A program made the position numbers and the translations under genes. Shown piece after piece: positions 9,917-22,487 of a stretch of 64,000 nucleotides of DNA. A model generated the notes under the pieces. It did no database searches and was not told the DNA's origin. It was given only the letters and a program-made list of their open reading frames with translations. Position 1 is the first letter of the stretch. Every line of letters begins with the position of its first letter. Source of the DNA: Podocnemis expansa (taxonomy: Eukaryota; Chordata; Testudines; Podocnemididae); NCBI GenBank assembly GCA_007922195.1, contig ML681981.1:9861369-9925368 (forward strand), given 5' to 3'.

Positions 9917-12900
9917 TTTTCTGTGCTATTATTAACAGCAGCAAACTTTTTTTAAAAAAAAAAGTTTTCCTACCACTGTTAGATTAATAATATAGACCAG
10001 GCCTTAGCGTAAGCATCCCAAATACACTTTTAAAAAAGCATTTTACTTACAGCTCTCAGTTTGTGATGGCTGTTTCTGAGTATGAACCACAGTAAAAAAC
10101 TTTACCTGATCACAGAGGGTCATCTCACAGAGAGGTGAGTTAATGCTTCAGAGATCCAACAACACTATTTATCTCTGTATGGATGCCTTGGCTTTCAAAA
10201 TTCAAGTGAGGCACATTGCACTTCACGCATCTCTATTAGCTTTTCAATTCTGTTTACTTCTTATGTTTTTCATAGCAAGAACGAACTTTTGTTTTGTCAG
10301 GTTGCATTACAAACGATGTCCGTGTGCTGGAATGTTAAAAGTTGAATCAGTATTATACCTTTATACCATGTCAACCAGTAAAAAACTCCCCTAGAGTCTA
10401 AAGAACCTTGAAAAAACTTTATGGTTATTTGTTTACAGTGTGATAGTTTGAGATTTTGATTTTTTTAATTAAATTGTGATCATAATAACTTGTGAATTGA
10501 AAAATATGTCATCAGCCTCTGAGACCAAGTTTCCCTTTTGGCCACGTAGATTTTGAATGTCAAATTGTGAAACCGTGTGTAAATTGTAGTAATAATGATG
10601 ACGGTAAATCATTAAGTAGGAGTGCTTGAGTTAAAGGACTGAGGAATGGAATATAATATAACTACTTTCTTCATGAAAGGAAGAAAAACATTTCTGAGCA
10701 AGGATCAACCATGGAAAATTGAAGCCAAAAATGGAATTTGAAAGGGAAAGTTATAAATTCCAGAAAATATTTCTTATAATGAAAGTGCCTTCTACTCTAT
10801 AATTCAGTACATGTGAATTTTTCAGAATCTTTGTGGATAATTAATTGTATCTGTTCTGAAGCTCCGTAGCAGAGTGAGCATTAATTAACTTTCCCATTAA
10901 TGTGAAAGCTAATTCTTATGTAAATAATTATGATTTATACTGGAAGTGCCAAAATCCAGAATATTTTACATATGTGGCTAACCAGCTCTTAGTTTCAAAA
11001 GGGTTTTCATACCGAACTTTTATAAAACCCGCCAGATTTGATTTGGCTTTTGAATAGTACCTCTTCCTTTGTTAGTTTGAAGGCTGGGGGGGTATTTGGA
11101 ATTAGCTCTTCCAGCTCTCCAGTGAATGAAATTTCAAAACAGTGGCCTTCATTTTATGGATGTAGTTTCTGCCCACAATTGATTTCCATACACCATTGAG
11201 TACTTAAAGCTCTAACTAGCTAAGAATCTGAATCAAGAGAGCAATTAATAGTAAGCATGTGCTTAAATCTTACTGACTGCAAAAGAGAGTGTGACCAGTT
11301 AAGACATACAGTTCAGCTTTGTTTAAAATTTAGATGCACACAAATTATAGGCAAGATTAATTCAGATAAGAGAATTCAGGATTCAAGGAAAATAAAATTA
11401 TAAAGTTAGTAAAATGTAAACTGAAATTAATTTTTTTGTTAACTCACATTGATTACATACTTCATAGAACTTTCACAAGATTGAGTGCTTTAACCTCGTT
11501 GTCCTAGCCAAATCCACCTACATAGAATTCTCTCAGTAAATTCAGTTGGATCTGATTTTCTTCACTTTTACATTTAGTGTATTGCGCTATTAAACAATGA
11601 CTGTTTCAGTCAAGAGATGGCTATGCATCAGTTACAGGTGAAGTGATTTGTATAAATCTCTTTGAGCATAAATACACACATCACACACAAACACAATCAT
11701 ACCTGTAAAGTTCAGTGCCCAGTAGTATGAGACTTGATGGCGACTGTTCTGTATTTAGAAGCAGAGAACAGCGGTATCTCTTTTGCTGCAGTGTGATAAC
11801 ATTTAGTAAATCGATACATATGCATAGGGTGTAGAAGATGTTGTGTTGCTGTAAATCACATTAATTACCACCAGTTCCCTAGTAAACATTTTGCTGGCGT
11901 AGGGTGGAATGTTATAGTATCATGAAATAAAATGACCAGATGCAAGTATATGTAAGATTAGTAAGAAACTGTCTTTTCTAGGTTTTTTTTTTTTTGCTTC
12001 AGGAGAAGAGATACACAATAGGACTGGTTTTTCAGATTTCCAGCTACTGTATATCATAACTGGATGCAGTTAGACTTGATAATAAGAAAGAAAATGGAAG
12101 ATAACACTCCAATAACCAATAACTCACATTGTTTTCAGAATTTCTTATGAGTCCTGTAAGGCACTTCCTCGGTTTATAAATCAAGACCAAGTAATAATAG
12201 TTCTCTTTATAGACTAAAATTTAGTAAGTTGTTCATCAATGCACTTTCTCCTACCCTGAACAACCAAATCACCTACAGTGATCCCATGTGGATGATAAGT
12301 TGCTACCTCGTATTGGATACTTCCTTATAGTTTTGTTTACTTTGTACAATCTTTTAAATGTAGATGCTCCCTTCATGTTACAGTTATCTAAAACACACAC
12401 ATGCACACAGAGAAGACTAAATTATGCTGTAATAATAAATTCATATGTGCAGCAAAGGGGCAAAGTGTTATGGACACACTAGTTGTTCCCACTCTTTCCA
12501 TAGTTTCATTGTTTGGTGTATACTTTTAGATTTTTATCCATGCAGTTGCTTATCTTTCCACATGAGCACTTCCAAAAATATTTTTTAAATAATTTTTAAA
12601 AGCAATCTGAGTTTCATACACTTTATATGTGGTTTCTGTTTGCTTTTATAATAATAATAGCAACATCTTTAAAACATATCCTTCAGATATTTTCCATCTT
12701 GCCATTTTCTTGTCCTATGTTGCCTTCTTGCCTCAAATAAAATCGTCATTATGCAAAAGGTATCAGTTGCTAAGTCCAAGTTTGACTCTGGGCTGATGTT
12801 TCTGTAGACTTGCATCATCTTTAAAACTCAACAATTTTTTGGAGAAAATATCAGGTATGAACAAAATCTGGAAAAAGTTCAGTTTCCATAAATGTGTTCA

Positions 12901-14408
12901 CAAACCCAAAACAATTTTTATTCATGTAGCTGTATGATTTATGTTAGGTTGCCCTTGAAAGACATATGGACTTTGCATTTCCAATTTAGATATATATGAA
13001 ATTCAGGTAGATTTAAGTTCAATACAAGAAACACAGGGTTGAAAAAATTGTAAAATTTTATGTCGTGAAATTTTTTCTTTCACTCTTTTTCTTAAATCTT
13101 GTAATACAAGCTACTAGGCATGCATATGCAAATGCCATACATATTTTACTTGCTTTTTCATACAGCTGACAGACTGTTCAAGCTATTTCTTTTTCAAAAA
13201 GGTGTGTGTAAGACAGATTCTTCCTATTCTCTTTACCTGCTCCCCATTATGGAAAGTTCTTTTCATGATTTCCCAAAGTGCATTAGAAGATAGCTTTATT
13301 ATTATGAGCCAAGAAAGCAAAATTCCCAAACTTCATCTGCAATAATAGCTTGTATGCTAATTGAGATAAGTCTGATATTCAGCCACATTGACATTGTACC
13401 AGTTAATAATATAGTACATTGGTTGTTAGAATATACTTGAAGTTAACTTAATGGTATTAATTTGTAATAATGAATAAGTAGAACACTGAGCACTGCACAG
13501 GTTTCCTGAGTGCCTGATTCCGAGGAAGCCTTCAAAAACCTCAAGAATTACTGTAGTATATTACAAGCAATATATTCCAGTAATAATGTAGTTAGTGTCT
13601 GTGTTTTTCATATGTGGCCCATTTTAAGAGGTATCATGTTGTTTCATAGTTCCAGATTTGAGCTGAATTCCTGTAACTGCTGTGTCTAGACTTTTGTTTC
13701 TGAGGGTAAGTCTAAATTGATGGTGGCAAAATTGCCACTGTCAGTGCGATCTTCCTGGTGTGATTGAGCGGTCTGTGTAGACCTGCTCAATCTCTCTGGA
13801 AATCATCATATTGACTCCAGCCCTAGAACCGGAGCTGCTGTAAGCTGATCAGAAGGCATTTCCAGTTGGCTTACCTTAATGTGTAATGATGGATTAGTAA
13901 GTCATTGGGAGATATGCAAGGTATTTTATATGCCTTACATACCTCCCATTGACTGCTGCCAAAAAGTGCACCAAGGGTAACTAGTGCTAAGTCCCACTTT
14001 TTTTTTTCAGTCATCAAAATATATTTCAGACTGTATATCAAAATATATTTATGCTATATATATTAAAGTAGCATTCAGCGGTTAGTTAATTAGTCCAGAC
14101 TGTTCACTGTACATGGCTGTTTTACTTCAGTATCTACTTCTGCTATTTACTGTAGGCAAGCTCAGTTTGCATATCTGGATGACTTAAGACAGTGGATCAA
14201 CCTGTGATCTATGGACCTGTGAGGGTTGGCAGACTATGGCTAAGTTTTCCAAAGGGTACATAACTCCAACTGAAATTTTTTGGTGGCTCACAAATGAAGA
14301 AAGATTGAAAACTACTTGACAAGGTGTCCCTCTTCACACCTGACTGCTCCAACCAGAACATAAAAATGTGTGTTTGGGTGCGTAAATGAAGATTTGAGCA
14401 GTCAGTGC
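9917..14408. other. AT-rich non-coding stretch
   Basis: No gene was recognised. About 13705-13960 contains GGGTAAGTCTAAATTGATGG and GTCTGTGTAGACCTGCTC, which resemble the ends of small DNA transposons, but no inverted-repeat pair could be fixed. Elsewhere I see only AT-rich unique sequence and short homopolymer runs (for example T11 near 11985). Confidence 0.5.
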
Positions 14409-14446
14409 AATTGTTAGTCTTTAAGTGCGACAGGACTACTCATTCA
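14409..14446 (+). mobile_element. PLE tail fragment
   Basis: TTGTTAGTCTTTAAGTGCGACAGGACTACTCATTC matches the distal part of the PLE terminal repeat found throughout the window. Only about 35 bases remain. Confidence 0.6.
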
Positions 14447-15389
14447 TTTATCAGACTTAGTTGACCAAGTCTGAAAATATGCTCAAAGTGACTGTTTGAA
14501 TAGCAGCCGCCTATACTATTAGAAAATATCTTTATTAAATTGTACACATTTAAAGACCAAAAAGCAAACAATTTTCATTTACAATTATTTAAAGAAAAGT
14601 TCAGGACGTGTAAAACATCAAAGCTTTATTGCACTACATGATGTATGTGGTTTTGGCAGCTCACATTATAAAATGAAATGCACTTTTAATTTCATTACTG
14701 TTTTTTCTTTGCTTGCTTACTCTTTGATTGGAAAGTTTTTTCTAGCCCAATAATATCAGTTATATTTGTGATTGAGCATCACATCAATTTCACATATGAC
14801 AATCTTGATGTCTATTAAATAATCGTGACTTTACCTTGTCCATCTATTAACTGTTTATAGATGCAACCCTGAGTCATGGCTGCAACCTTTTCCCTCTTCT
14901 CTTCAGGGTATGGGACCTGGGTTCCTCTGTAAGGGTGCCTGGTACCTTCACCCAAAGAAAATCTCTTAATGAAGAGAACACAGAGGATGTGTCCCAAGGG
15001 AAAACATTTACCACACAATCTATTATGGAGGTGTCTCAATCAAATCCCAAAAAAGAGTAACATTCACAATTCCTAGAATAATGAAACAGTAACTGAAACG
15101 TCCTTATCTATGACAAACTATGAAAAAAGTATCAGTATAATAAATAAATTAAAAACCAAAAACAAACAAACAAAAGAAAAACTGGACTGCTATTCCTTCC
15201 AACGTGTATAGCCAGTACAGATGACTGTTTTCTTGTTCTCCCTCCCAGCATCTGTCTAAGGAAAGCGTGAATTTAGGCTTGGTCTTTGATCGGTGGTTCA
15301 GGACTGAAATCAGTGGCCAGGTTTAAAAACAAAACCAAAAAAAAAGGGCAAAATAAATAAAGATGGCTGTTCTTCCAAAGTTTCCACAT
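14447..15389. other. AT-rich non-coding stretch
   Basis: I see no gene. A CAAA-type low-complexity run lies near 15150-15180. Confidence 0.5.
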
Positions 15390-15548
15390 CAAGAATGGAA
15401 AAAGTGTAAGTTCCCTATCGTAAAGTTTTTGACAAAGTGGGATTTACCCCACAAAAGCTCCTGAGGCAAATAAAAATGTTAGTCTTTAAAAGTGCCACCA
15501 GTCTTCTTGTTCGTTTTGCTGAACTAGACTAACACGGCTCCACCTTTG
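15390..15548 (+). mobile_element. PLE tail, + orientation, degenerate ribozyme core
   Basis: The tail runs from a GTGTAAGTTCCC block (15396) through TTTGACAAAGTGGGATTTACCCCACAAAAGCTCC to GCTGAACTAGACTAACACGG and a CACCTTTGGAA terminus. The hammerhead layout is visible, but both invariant boxes are mutated (TTGACAA for CTGANGA, CAAAA for CGAAA), while stem II (GTGGG/CCCAC) is kept. Confidence 0.75.
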
Positions 15549-16042
15549 GAATTTGTCTTTGCTCTCTGCTGTGAATTCCAGTGTGTGGTGCAAGTCCTTG
15601 GTATCCTCACCATGACTTCTCTTCAGCCTCCTGGGTTTCTGATCTCTGCTCAGAGGGCGCTGCTTAGTGCCCCAAGAGTCCAAAAAAGGACTCCAAATCT
15701 TCTCTTTGGTAGGAATGTGGATTGTAGGAGGCTCACCCCAAGTGTGTAGCTTGTTTCATCTTCATTCGCCAAATACAGGCAGAAGCAAGCCCTTTGTCTT
15801 TGAGTTCTCATTTCTGATTGATTCAGGTAGTGATGCTAGAGAGCTTTAGCTTTGTCCTGGATTCTAAGCAACCTGGGACTAGGGTCCTGATGATCTGCCA
15901 CCATTAATGCTGAGTCCAGGAGTGAATCCCCTAGAGGCTCAGTGTGGTATTTCAGGAGCACCCCCTCCAAAGGGGGTTACAAATATTCAGATTCACATGG
16001 GCTTAGCTTTATTATGGAAGTCTGAAACATAATGGTCTCATA
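15549..16042. other. Non-coding stretch
   Basis: Short overlapping frames on both strands show no family resemblance, and no boundaries were seen. Confidence 0.45.
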
Positions 16043-16465
16043 GGCTATGTCTGTACCTAAAATCTAAGTTTGGACTTGGTTAGTCTGAACTAAGTAGTTC
16101 GAAGTTAGTTTGAACTAAACCATGTTTTTTTTAGTTCAAACTAGCTGTGCTTTTTTTTAGTTCAAACTAACTTTTTAGTTCAAATTAAAAAGTGCGGCTA
16201 GTTCAAACCAACAATTAGGTCAAACTAAAAAATGTGGTTCAGTTCAAACTAACTGCTTTTTCAAACTTATTTAATTTGAACCAGCATGTCTACATTGTGC
16301 TAGTTGGAACTAGCCGAAGTGGCTAATTTGAATTAAGCAGTTAGTTCAGACTAACCAGCCAAGCTAACTAGTTTGAATTAAGCTTTGGCTAGTGTAGACA
16401 CGGTTCAAATTAGTCCGGACAAAGCTTGCTTAGTCCAAACTAATTTTGCTAGTGTAGACATAGCC
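16043..16465. mobile_element. Fold-back DNA transposon, 423 bp
   Basis: Terminal inverted repeats GGCTATGTCTGTAC (left) and GGCTATGTCTACAC (right, reverse complemented) bound the element. The interior is made of many copies, in both directions, of a short palindromic unit around TTAGTTYRAACTAA, with AGTTCAAACTA recurring roughly every 25-40 bases. It has no coding sequence. The superfamily is unassigned because I could not identify a convincing target-site duplication. Confidence 0.75.
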
Positions 16466-19200
16466 AGAGTGTTCTCACCTCACAGCTAATTTCAAGTAAA
16501 GAGAATGGGCCTTCTTGAAGTTACTGTCTTGTTTGGATTAAAGAACTGCTGAAAATTGTAAATGACATTTTGTATCTGTTTGCAGTCCAGTGAATGTATT
16601 GTAAATCTCCAATGCATCTGCATTTTTATAGAGAATTTTACCCACTTTGATTTGCCTGCAATGCTTACTGTTTCAAGAAGAACCAGAAAATGCTACATCT
16701 AACTCCACCTATATTCTACCAGGTTCCTTTTCAGATTGGCCGGTTCAAGCAGCTTCCTTTTGTTTTATTTTTGGCAACTATTCAGTTGTTTTCTGGACCT
16801 GTATAATAAGAAGCATGCTGAAAAGACTGATCTTTATTTATTATCTTTATTAGATGATGACATAGATCAAGGTTGTAAAAGGTTATATCCTTGTCATGTG
16901 ACAGGTTTCATATCCACAGACTTCATAAATTGTTAGTCGAATTCTAGAAGCCATTGGGGTTACTGTGGGTTTTTTTGTTTTGTTTTTTGTTTTTTTTTTG
17001 GTTTTGTGTTTAATTTTTTTTGTTTGTTTATTTAGTTTTACACATTCTGCTTTCCAAGACATTCAGAAAAACAAGAGTGGATGCAACCAAAGTGACCGTC
17101 TGTTCCTTTGTCCAATCACCCAATAAAACAATTCCTTGGAACAGGTGGAACAGGCATCTGGCAACTTCAGAGAGAACATATGGTTTAGTCCAGCCCAAAT
17201 GGTTGCAAATCAGGACTTTTATACATTTTCCAGGATCCCAATGCAGAGATGCAAATTCTCACCATTTTATCATTTCTCAGTATACTTGTTTTTATTAAAG
17301 TCCCAGCTCCTGTAATCTAGTAATTACATGAAAATCTCAGCTTGCATTTAAAAATCAGAGCAAATTTTGGCCCCCATCATTGTAAAGAAAATCTTAAAAA
17401 CATAAAATGAGTGTACTTTAGTGGCTGAGAAACCACAAGGCAAAAAAATGGTGTTTAAAAAAGTAAATGATTTTTAAAATAATCCCAATATTGCGGCTTA
17501 ATGAATCGTGACTTTGGAATGCACAGCATTGAAAGTACTCAACTGGCAATATCTTACAAAATTAATTTTGAAGGACTAATGTAAAAATTAGTTACTATAT
17601 AAATAGAAAATGTGATAAGTTTATGAAATAACCTGTGAACTACATTGTGAACGTGCATGAGTGTATTTTATCTAATCTAATCCTAATCTAATCTAATCTA
17701 ATCTATAAACCAACAAAAAGAAAACCAAACTAAGAAGCAGCGAGGGAGGGCATGTGACATCTTAGTAGGATAATATTAAGTTGTAGAATCAGTCTTTTCA
17801 GGGTTGAAGGCCTAATGAGATGGAATAACACCTGTTTCAGTGAAACAAATAATGATACTGAATTTTTAAATTAAAAAAGCTTTCTCAGTGTAAATGATTT
17901 CACTGAAACTGTAAATCATTTTTCTCTGCTGTTTTAAACTGAATGCCTTGCATTACAATGTTTGTAAGATATTAAGTCAGATTGTGTGATTACTGTTCCC
18001 TTGGGCTCCTTACAAAGAAGACATACACACTGCATCTCATGGGGCTATTTCAATGAAAGCAATTTTAGCTAAGTAAATGTTGTTCTGCTGATTCATATTT
18101 GGATAGAGAGTACTTCCTGCATTATTGAATTTTGCGTGGCTGGCATATTACATATTAAATGTGAAGGAGTGGTTATAAATTATTTATGGTCTCATTCAAT
18201 ACATACTACTCCCGGATATGATCGTAACCAATCTACTGAATGTATTTTATAAAAGATTATCTTGCAAATTCCATACTTCCAGCACTAAATTGATCTATTA
18301 TTCTAAACTAGTTTTCTTGTTGATTTTGTTAAAGTGGGATTTGGGGTTTTTTTTGTTTGTTTGTTTTAATACTACAGTATTTCTAATAAACCATTGACAT
18401 CTGATTTTAAAATTAAGAATTCAAGATATGTGTCCAGAATGCAAGTTGATTATATACCCACAGAGTTACAATACTGTAAAGTTAATTCTTTCCATCATCT
18501 TTCCTCCACAATGAAGCTAGAAATATTTACTCTGGGGTGGGCGTGCGTGCTCTTTGACTCTAGGAATACTTCTAGTTGGCATGTGTAAAAATAGTCTGGG
18601 AAGATGGCTGAAAGTACAAATGCATTTGTTGTATGAGGTTACAGTGAATTCATCCTATAAGAAAGTCTGCTGATTTAATGATTTATGTTTCTGGTAACAA
18701 ACTTCCTGTTTGTTTATAATATAGACTGATTGGAATGCTGTTCTCATAGCATCTTGGGGGAGTACTCAATAATGTGTATATATTAAATTATGCATGTTGG
18801 GGACTTGTCTAGCAGACATAATAAGGACTCAGATTATCTTAAAATGAGTTTGTGGCTGAGTGGTCACATGTACATGCAAGTATATCTGATTCGTGCATGC
18901 ACATTGGGTGTCATTTACACACACAAATTAGAGATAAACAGATGACCTCATGCACCTAACTCTAAGCTGCTCATTTATCTCTTTGGCAATTTATCTCTTT
19001 AACTCATTTATCTCTTTGGCAATTGCACTGATGGACCTTCTAAACTGTACGCATCTCTGGGTATTTGGCAAATCCTAATCTTCTTGGAATTGAAATGCAT
19101 TATCTACAGTTTTCCAAGACTCATTTTACAGTTTTCCAAGAATCATTGAAGTTCTGTAATTATTTTATTTATTCTAGAGAAGTAGAACTTCTGTAGCATT
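16466..19200. other. AT-rich non-coding stretch
   Basis: I see no gene. Low-complexity T/GT runs occupy 16965-17035. Small direct duplications occur near 18970-19024 (CTCATTTATCTCTTTGGCAA twice, period 33) and 19107-19150 (CAGTTTTCCAAGA twice). Confidence 0.5.
17670..17705. repeat. (TCTAA)n microsatellite
   Basis: About seven pentamer units of TCTAA, with one interrupted unit (TCCTAA). Confidence 0.85.
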
Positions 19201-19315
19201 CAGGAGAGGCCACAAAGCTTGTGGGATCCAAGATGGATTATAATATAATATTATATCTTATTGAACACATATCTTCTGGCAGTTTTTGGTCACATGACCA
19301 CATATACATGATGAC

Positions 19316-19560
19316 GGAAGAGGCACTGAACTCTGGTATAGGACACCAGTCCTGGCAATTGATTGGTGGAACTCTAGGGGCCTTGATCCAATTTACACCC
19401 AGCATTGGAACAGAAAGTTGTCTATGCATCTGGTTTCACTCTGCTTCAGATTACTTCCTCTGCAATACCTGCTTCTGTTCTTCTGGTAACCTGACCTTGC
19501 ATGCCTCCTGATACATGACTCCCAGTTTATATTCTCACCTGTCTTCAACCTTGCATGTCC
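19316..19560 (+). repeat. 5' LTR remnant of the Gypsy element
   Basis: It contains the block shared with the 3' copy (19393-19463: ACCCAGCATTGGAACAG through ATTACTTCCTCTGC). Edges are approximate. Confidence 0.55.
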
Positions 19561-19739
19561 CTGGATACCTCACTTTCGGTTTTGCCTTTTGGCTTGCTTT
19601 GGACTCTGACATCCTGGTATCTGACCCAGCCTGACTCCTGCTTTGATCACTATTCCCGGAACATGTCACAATTGTGTGCTAAAAACACCTCATTCCAGAC
19701 ATGGCTCATAGAGCCCTTTCTTCCCACTATGTCTGCCAG

Positions 19740-20375
19740 AATTGCTTAAAGGTAAGCACCAGCAATTCCAGGGCCTTATAAACTATTGTTGACTCCTGTT
19801 CACAGTGCACCCTCACCCTGTATTACTGACTTTGCAAGGGTGAGACTGGTTATCAGCCTGCTATCCAGGGAACCATTAGATTGGGTCTTCCTCTGGTTGG
19901 AGTGTGACAGTCCATATTGTCCAGTGGGGCTTCTCCAACACACAGTGGTGCTATTTGACGGTCTACACCAAGCTCCAAAAGCAGAGGCTGCCCTAAGGAA
20001 GCTCCAGCAGGGGCAGAACACTGTAGTCACCATGCAGTTCTGCCACTTCAGATAGTAACAGGGTAGCACGGAAGTGCCTGTTCAAATGGGGCTGCAAGAA
20101 GAAACTTAAAGATGAGCTAACCTGGGTAGACAGGCCCATGAGTCTGGATGCCCTCTTGGATCTCACCGTCATATAGACAATCTGTTTATGGGAGCAAAGG
20201 AAGGAAAAAGCAGGGATCCTAGTCCTGTGGTAGTATGGACATTTTCATCACTGCCTCCCGCCAAGCCACTGTATGTCGCACACCTTCATTGAGAAGGAAT
20301 GACAATGCCAGCACTATCTTTGCTTCTACTGTGGGAAGTCTGGGCACTCCATTTCTGCTTGCCCCATATAAACTC
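19740..20375 (+). pseudogene. Gypsy gag remnant with zinc knuckle
   Basis: This is the degenerate capsid/nucleocapsid region of the retrotransposon. It contains a recognisable CCHC knuckle, CFYCGKSGHSISAC, near 20310-20362, which would bind the element RNA in the particle. Upstream, an 89-codon open stretch (19786-20055) has the composition and position of a Gypsy gag segment (LVISLLSREPLDWVFLW). Frames change between the segments and stops are present. No intact start can be chosen. Confidence 0.7.
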
Positions 20376-20392
20376 TGAGGTATCAGGGCAGG

Positions 20393-20700
20393 GCCATAAC
20401 TATGGCAGGGCCGATGGGGCATAGTCCCGGGTGGCCCGAAGTGGCTCAATAGAGCCACACTATTAAAAGGGCAGTTTTGCGGCACCGGCTCTGAGCGCCA
20501 CTAATGGGAAGGGGTGCGTTCCAATAGGAACACACCCCAGGTGGCAAAACGCCGTGTTATGGCTCTGAATCAGGGACCTAATAGGAACAACTTTGTTCCC
20601 CTTCGTCTTCTGGACCAGTAACAGACAAAACAGCTCCTCTGGAAACCATGATTCAGAGGCACAGAAAAATGTCATAATTCAGCATGGCACATACTCCATA
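20393..20700. mobile_element. GC-richer insertion in the Gypsy element, family unknown
   Basis: Between the zinc knuckle and the RNase H region lies sequence unlike Gypsy coding DNA, beginning GGCCATAACTATGGCAGGGCC and richer in GC. It may be a small DNA transposon that accompanied or followed the deletion of reverse transcriptase. No clear inverted repeats or target duplication were found. Confidence 0.4.
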
Positions 20701-20829
20701 TTGGCTCATTTAGTGGCAAGCACAGGAAGACTGTTTTCCATCAGAATTTAATAAACTGTTTTGACCAGTGGCTCCTGTCACAGCATCCAAAGCTCAAGTG
20801 GCTGAAATCGGGCAGCTATCAAGGCAAAA

Positions 20830-21420
20830 CCTTCCATTGACACTACATCTGAACTCCCCTCAAAATACCAAAATTATGCTGATTTTATTCTGAACTTTTC
20901 AAAACAAATCATATCCCTCACTGCTGTTGTCTGAAAAATTGCCCAATTCTATTGGTGTTCAAAGGCCCAGCATCTCTTCTGTCAACTGAAACTCGCTTTT
21001 TCTACAATACCCATATTGGCATATCTTGATGTCACACAAACCTCCATTGTAGAAGTGGATGCTTCTAGTACAGTGAGCCATGCTGTCCCCTCCTAGGAAC
21101 CTGATCCCAAACAAGTGTTACATCCATGCACTTATTGTTAAAGGAGACTCACCCTGTAGAGTTAAACTACAAAATAGTGGAAAAAGAACTCCTGGTGATA
21201 AAAACACCTTTTCAGAATGGTGGTACAGTTTGGAAGGAGCTTTCCACCAAGCCCATGTATTCACGAAGCATAAAATCTTGGAATAAGCATGTAGGATGAA
21301 AGCTTTAAACCAACGGCAATTTCAGTGGGCTCTGTTTTTCTCTCACAATTTAACTTCATTATCACCTACCACCCTAGATTAAAAAAGGGCAAGATGAATG
21401 CCCTGTCCTCAAAATATGAT
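20830..21420 (+). pseudogene. Gypsy RT C-terminus and RNase H remnant
   Basis: Frames read in turn give YADFILNFSKQIISLTAVV (about 20874-20930), then AFSTIPILAYLDVTQTSIV, then VEVDASS (near 21050). Further on come FSEWWYSLEGAFHQAHVFT (near 21210) and QRQFQWALFFS...ITYHPRLKKGKMNALS (21310-21405). This is the thumb/connection and RNase H segment of a Ty3/Gypsy polyprotein, which removes the RNA template strand during cDNA synthesis. The catalytic palm of the reverse transcriptase is absent. Frameshifts separate the blocks. Confidence 0.8.
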
Positions 21421-21639
21421 GCCAACCCATAAGGGCTCAGTGAGGACTCAATACTCATTGTCAGATTCCCTAACTTTCTCAGCTTGTCATCTGGGGATAC
21501 TCAGACTGATATGCTGTGCCTCAGGAACTGCACCTGACAAACAAGCTATTATCCACAAGCAACTGGATGACTCCCAGGAAGGGATCGCATGTGTAAGGAT
21601 CTGTGTCTGTGTTCCCTCTGAACCAGCCAGAGCTGCAGT

Positions 21640-22268
21640 CCTCTAACTATGTCACCATCTTCTCTGCAGGACATTTGGGATGCTTCAAGACCCAACAATA
21701 AATATCCTGCTCTTTTAGGTGCTCCCAGATGTGTCCAGTCATGCAGGCATTTCTTGCCTCCAGCAATATCTGTCAGTGCTAAGACATCAGGTCACAAGCT
21801 CTGTGGTCTTTTCCAGCTGTTGGACACCCCATCTCAACTCTGAATGGCTAGCACCATAGGCTTCATTGTAGAATTACTGGAGTCCAAGCGTTCTACAACA
21901 GTTTCGATAATAGTGAACCATTTTACCAAAATGGCCCGTTAAGCCTTACAGAAGTTTCCCCTTTTCTGAAGAGGCAGTCCATCTATGGATTAGCCATGTA
22001 AACTATCTCCATAACCCTCCAGAGCATATCACTTCTACTAAGAGGTCTCAGTTAATGGCCTGGTTCTGGTGTGAGATTTTGTACCTACCAGGAGTCCACT
22101 CGTCTTTCCTCTGCTTACCATTCTCGAACTAATGACCGAATGGAAGGAGCCAACCAAAGCCTTGTGAAATATCTGCAAAGCTATACCAATCAATGATTGG
22201 TCTTCAATTCTCCCTTAAGGAGAATTTGCTACAACAATGCAGGTCGGAAGTTTAAGGCCAAAATCTCC
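21640..22268 (+). pseudogene. Gypsy integrase core remnant
   Basis: Recognisable blocks are GHFGCFKTQQ (near 21669), FIVELLESKRSTTVSIIVNHFTKMA (about 21862-21936, shown here across its two halves), and LSSAYHSRTNDRMEGANQSL (near 22110-22170). The last resembles the SAYHPQTDGQTERVNQ motif of Ty3/Gypsy integrases. The first catalytic aspartate (in the usual V-V-D-R-F) reads N (VNHF). The enzyme would insert the cDNA copy in the nucleus. Stops and frameshifts are frequent, and the gene is cut at 22282 by a PLE-derived insertion and resumes at 22488. Confidence 0.8.
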
Positions 22269-22282
22269 TTTTTACCAACTAT

Positions 22283-22487
22283 AAAATAACAATGAGAATC
22301 CTGTGGCACTTTAACAGATTTCTTTGCGCATAAGCTTTTGTGGGCTCCAACCCACTTCATCAGATCTGACAAAGTGGGTTGGAACCCATAAGAGCTTTTG
22401 CCTGAAGACATCTGTTAGTCTTTAAAATGCCACAGGATTCTCATTGCTTTTTCTGTATGCAAACTAACCTGGCTACCCCTCCGGAAA
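22283..22487. mobile_element. Palindromic PLE unit inserted in Gypsy integrase
   Basis: Two inverted PLE tails lie head to head. The left arm (- sense) runs ATGAGAATCCTGTGGCAC...CCCACTTCATCAG and the right arm (+ sense) runs ATCTGACAAAGTGGG...GCCACAGGATTCTCAT. They meet at TCAGATCTGA (around 22353-22362), exactly at the first ribozyme box. Flanks TTTTTACCAACTAT (22269-22282) and TTTTTGCCAACTAT (22488-22501) form a 14-bp target-site duplication with one mismatch. The left arm keeps CTGATGA and stem II (GTGGG/CCCAC) but has CAAAA for CGAAA. It retains GC after GCTTATGC, two bases at the position where the other copies have A-rich sequence. Confidence 0.85.

Noticed and set aside
16041..16467. 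CRISPR-like array of regularly spaced repeats
   Set aside because: Units are palindromic, in both orientations, unevenly spaced and bounded by inverted repeats in a vertebrate context; it is a fold-back transposon.
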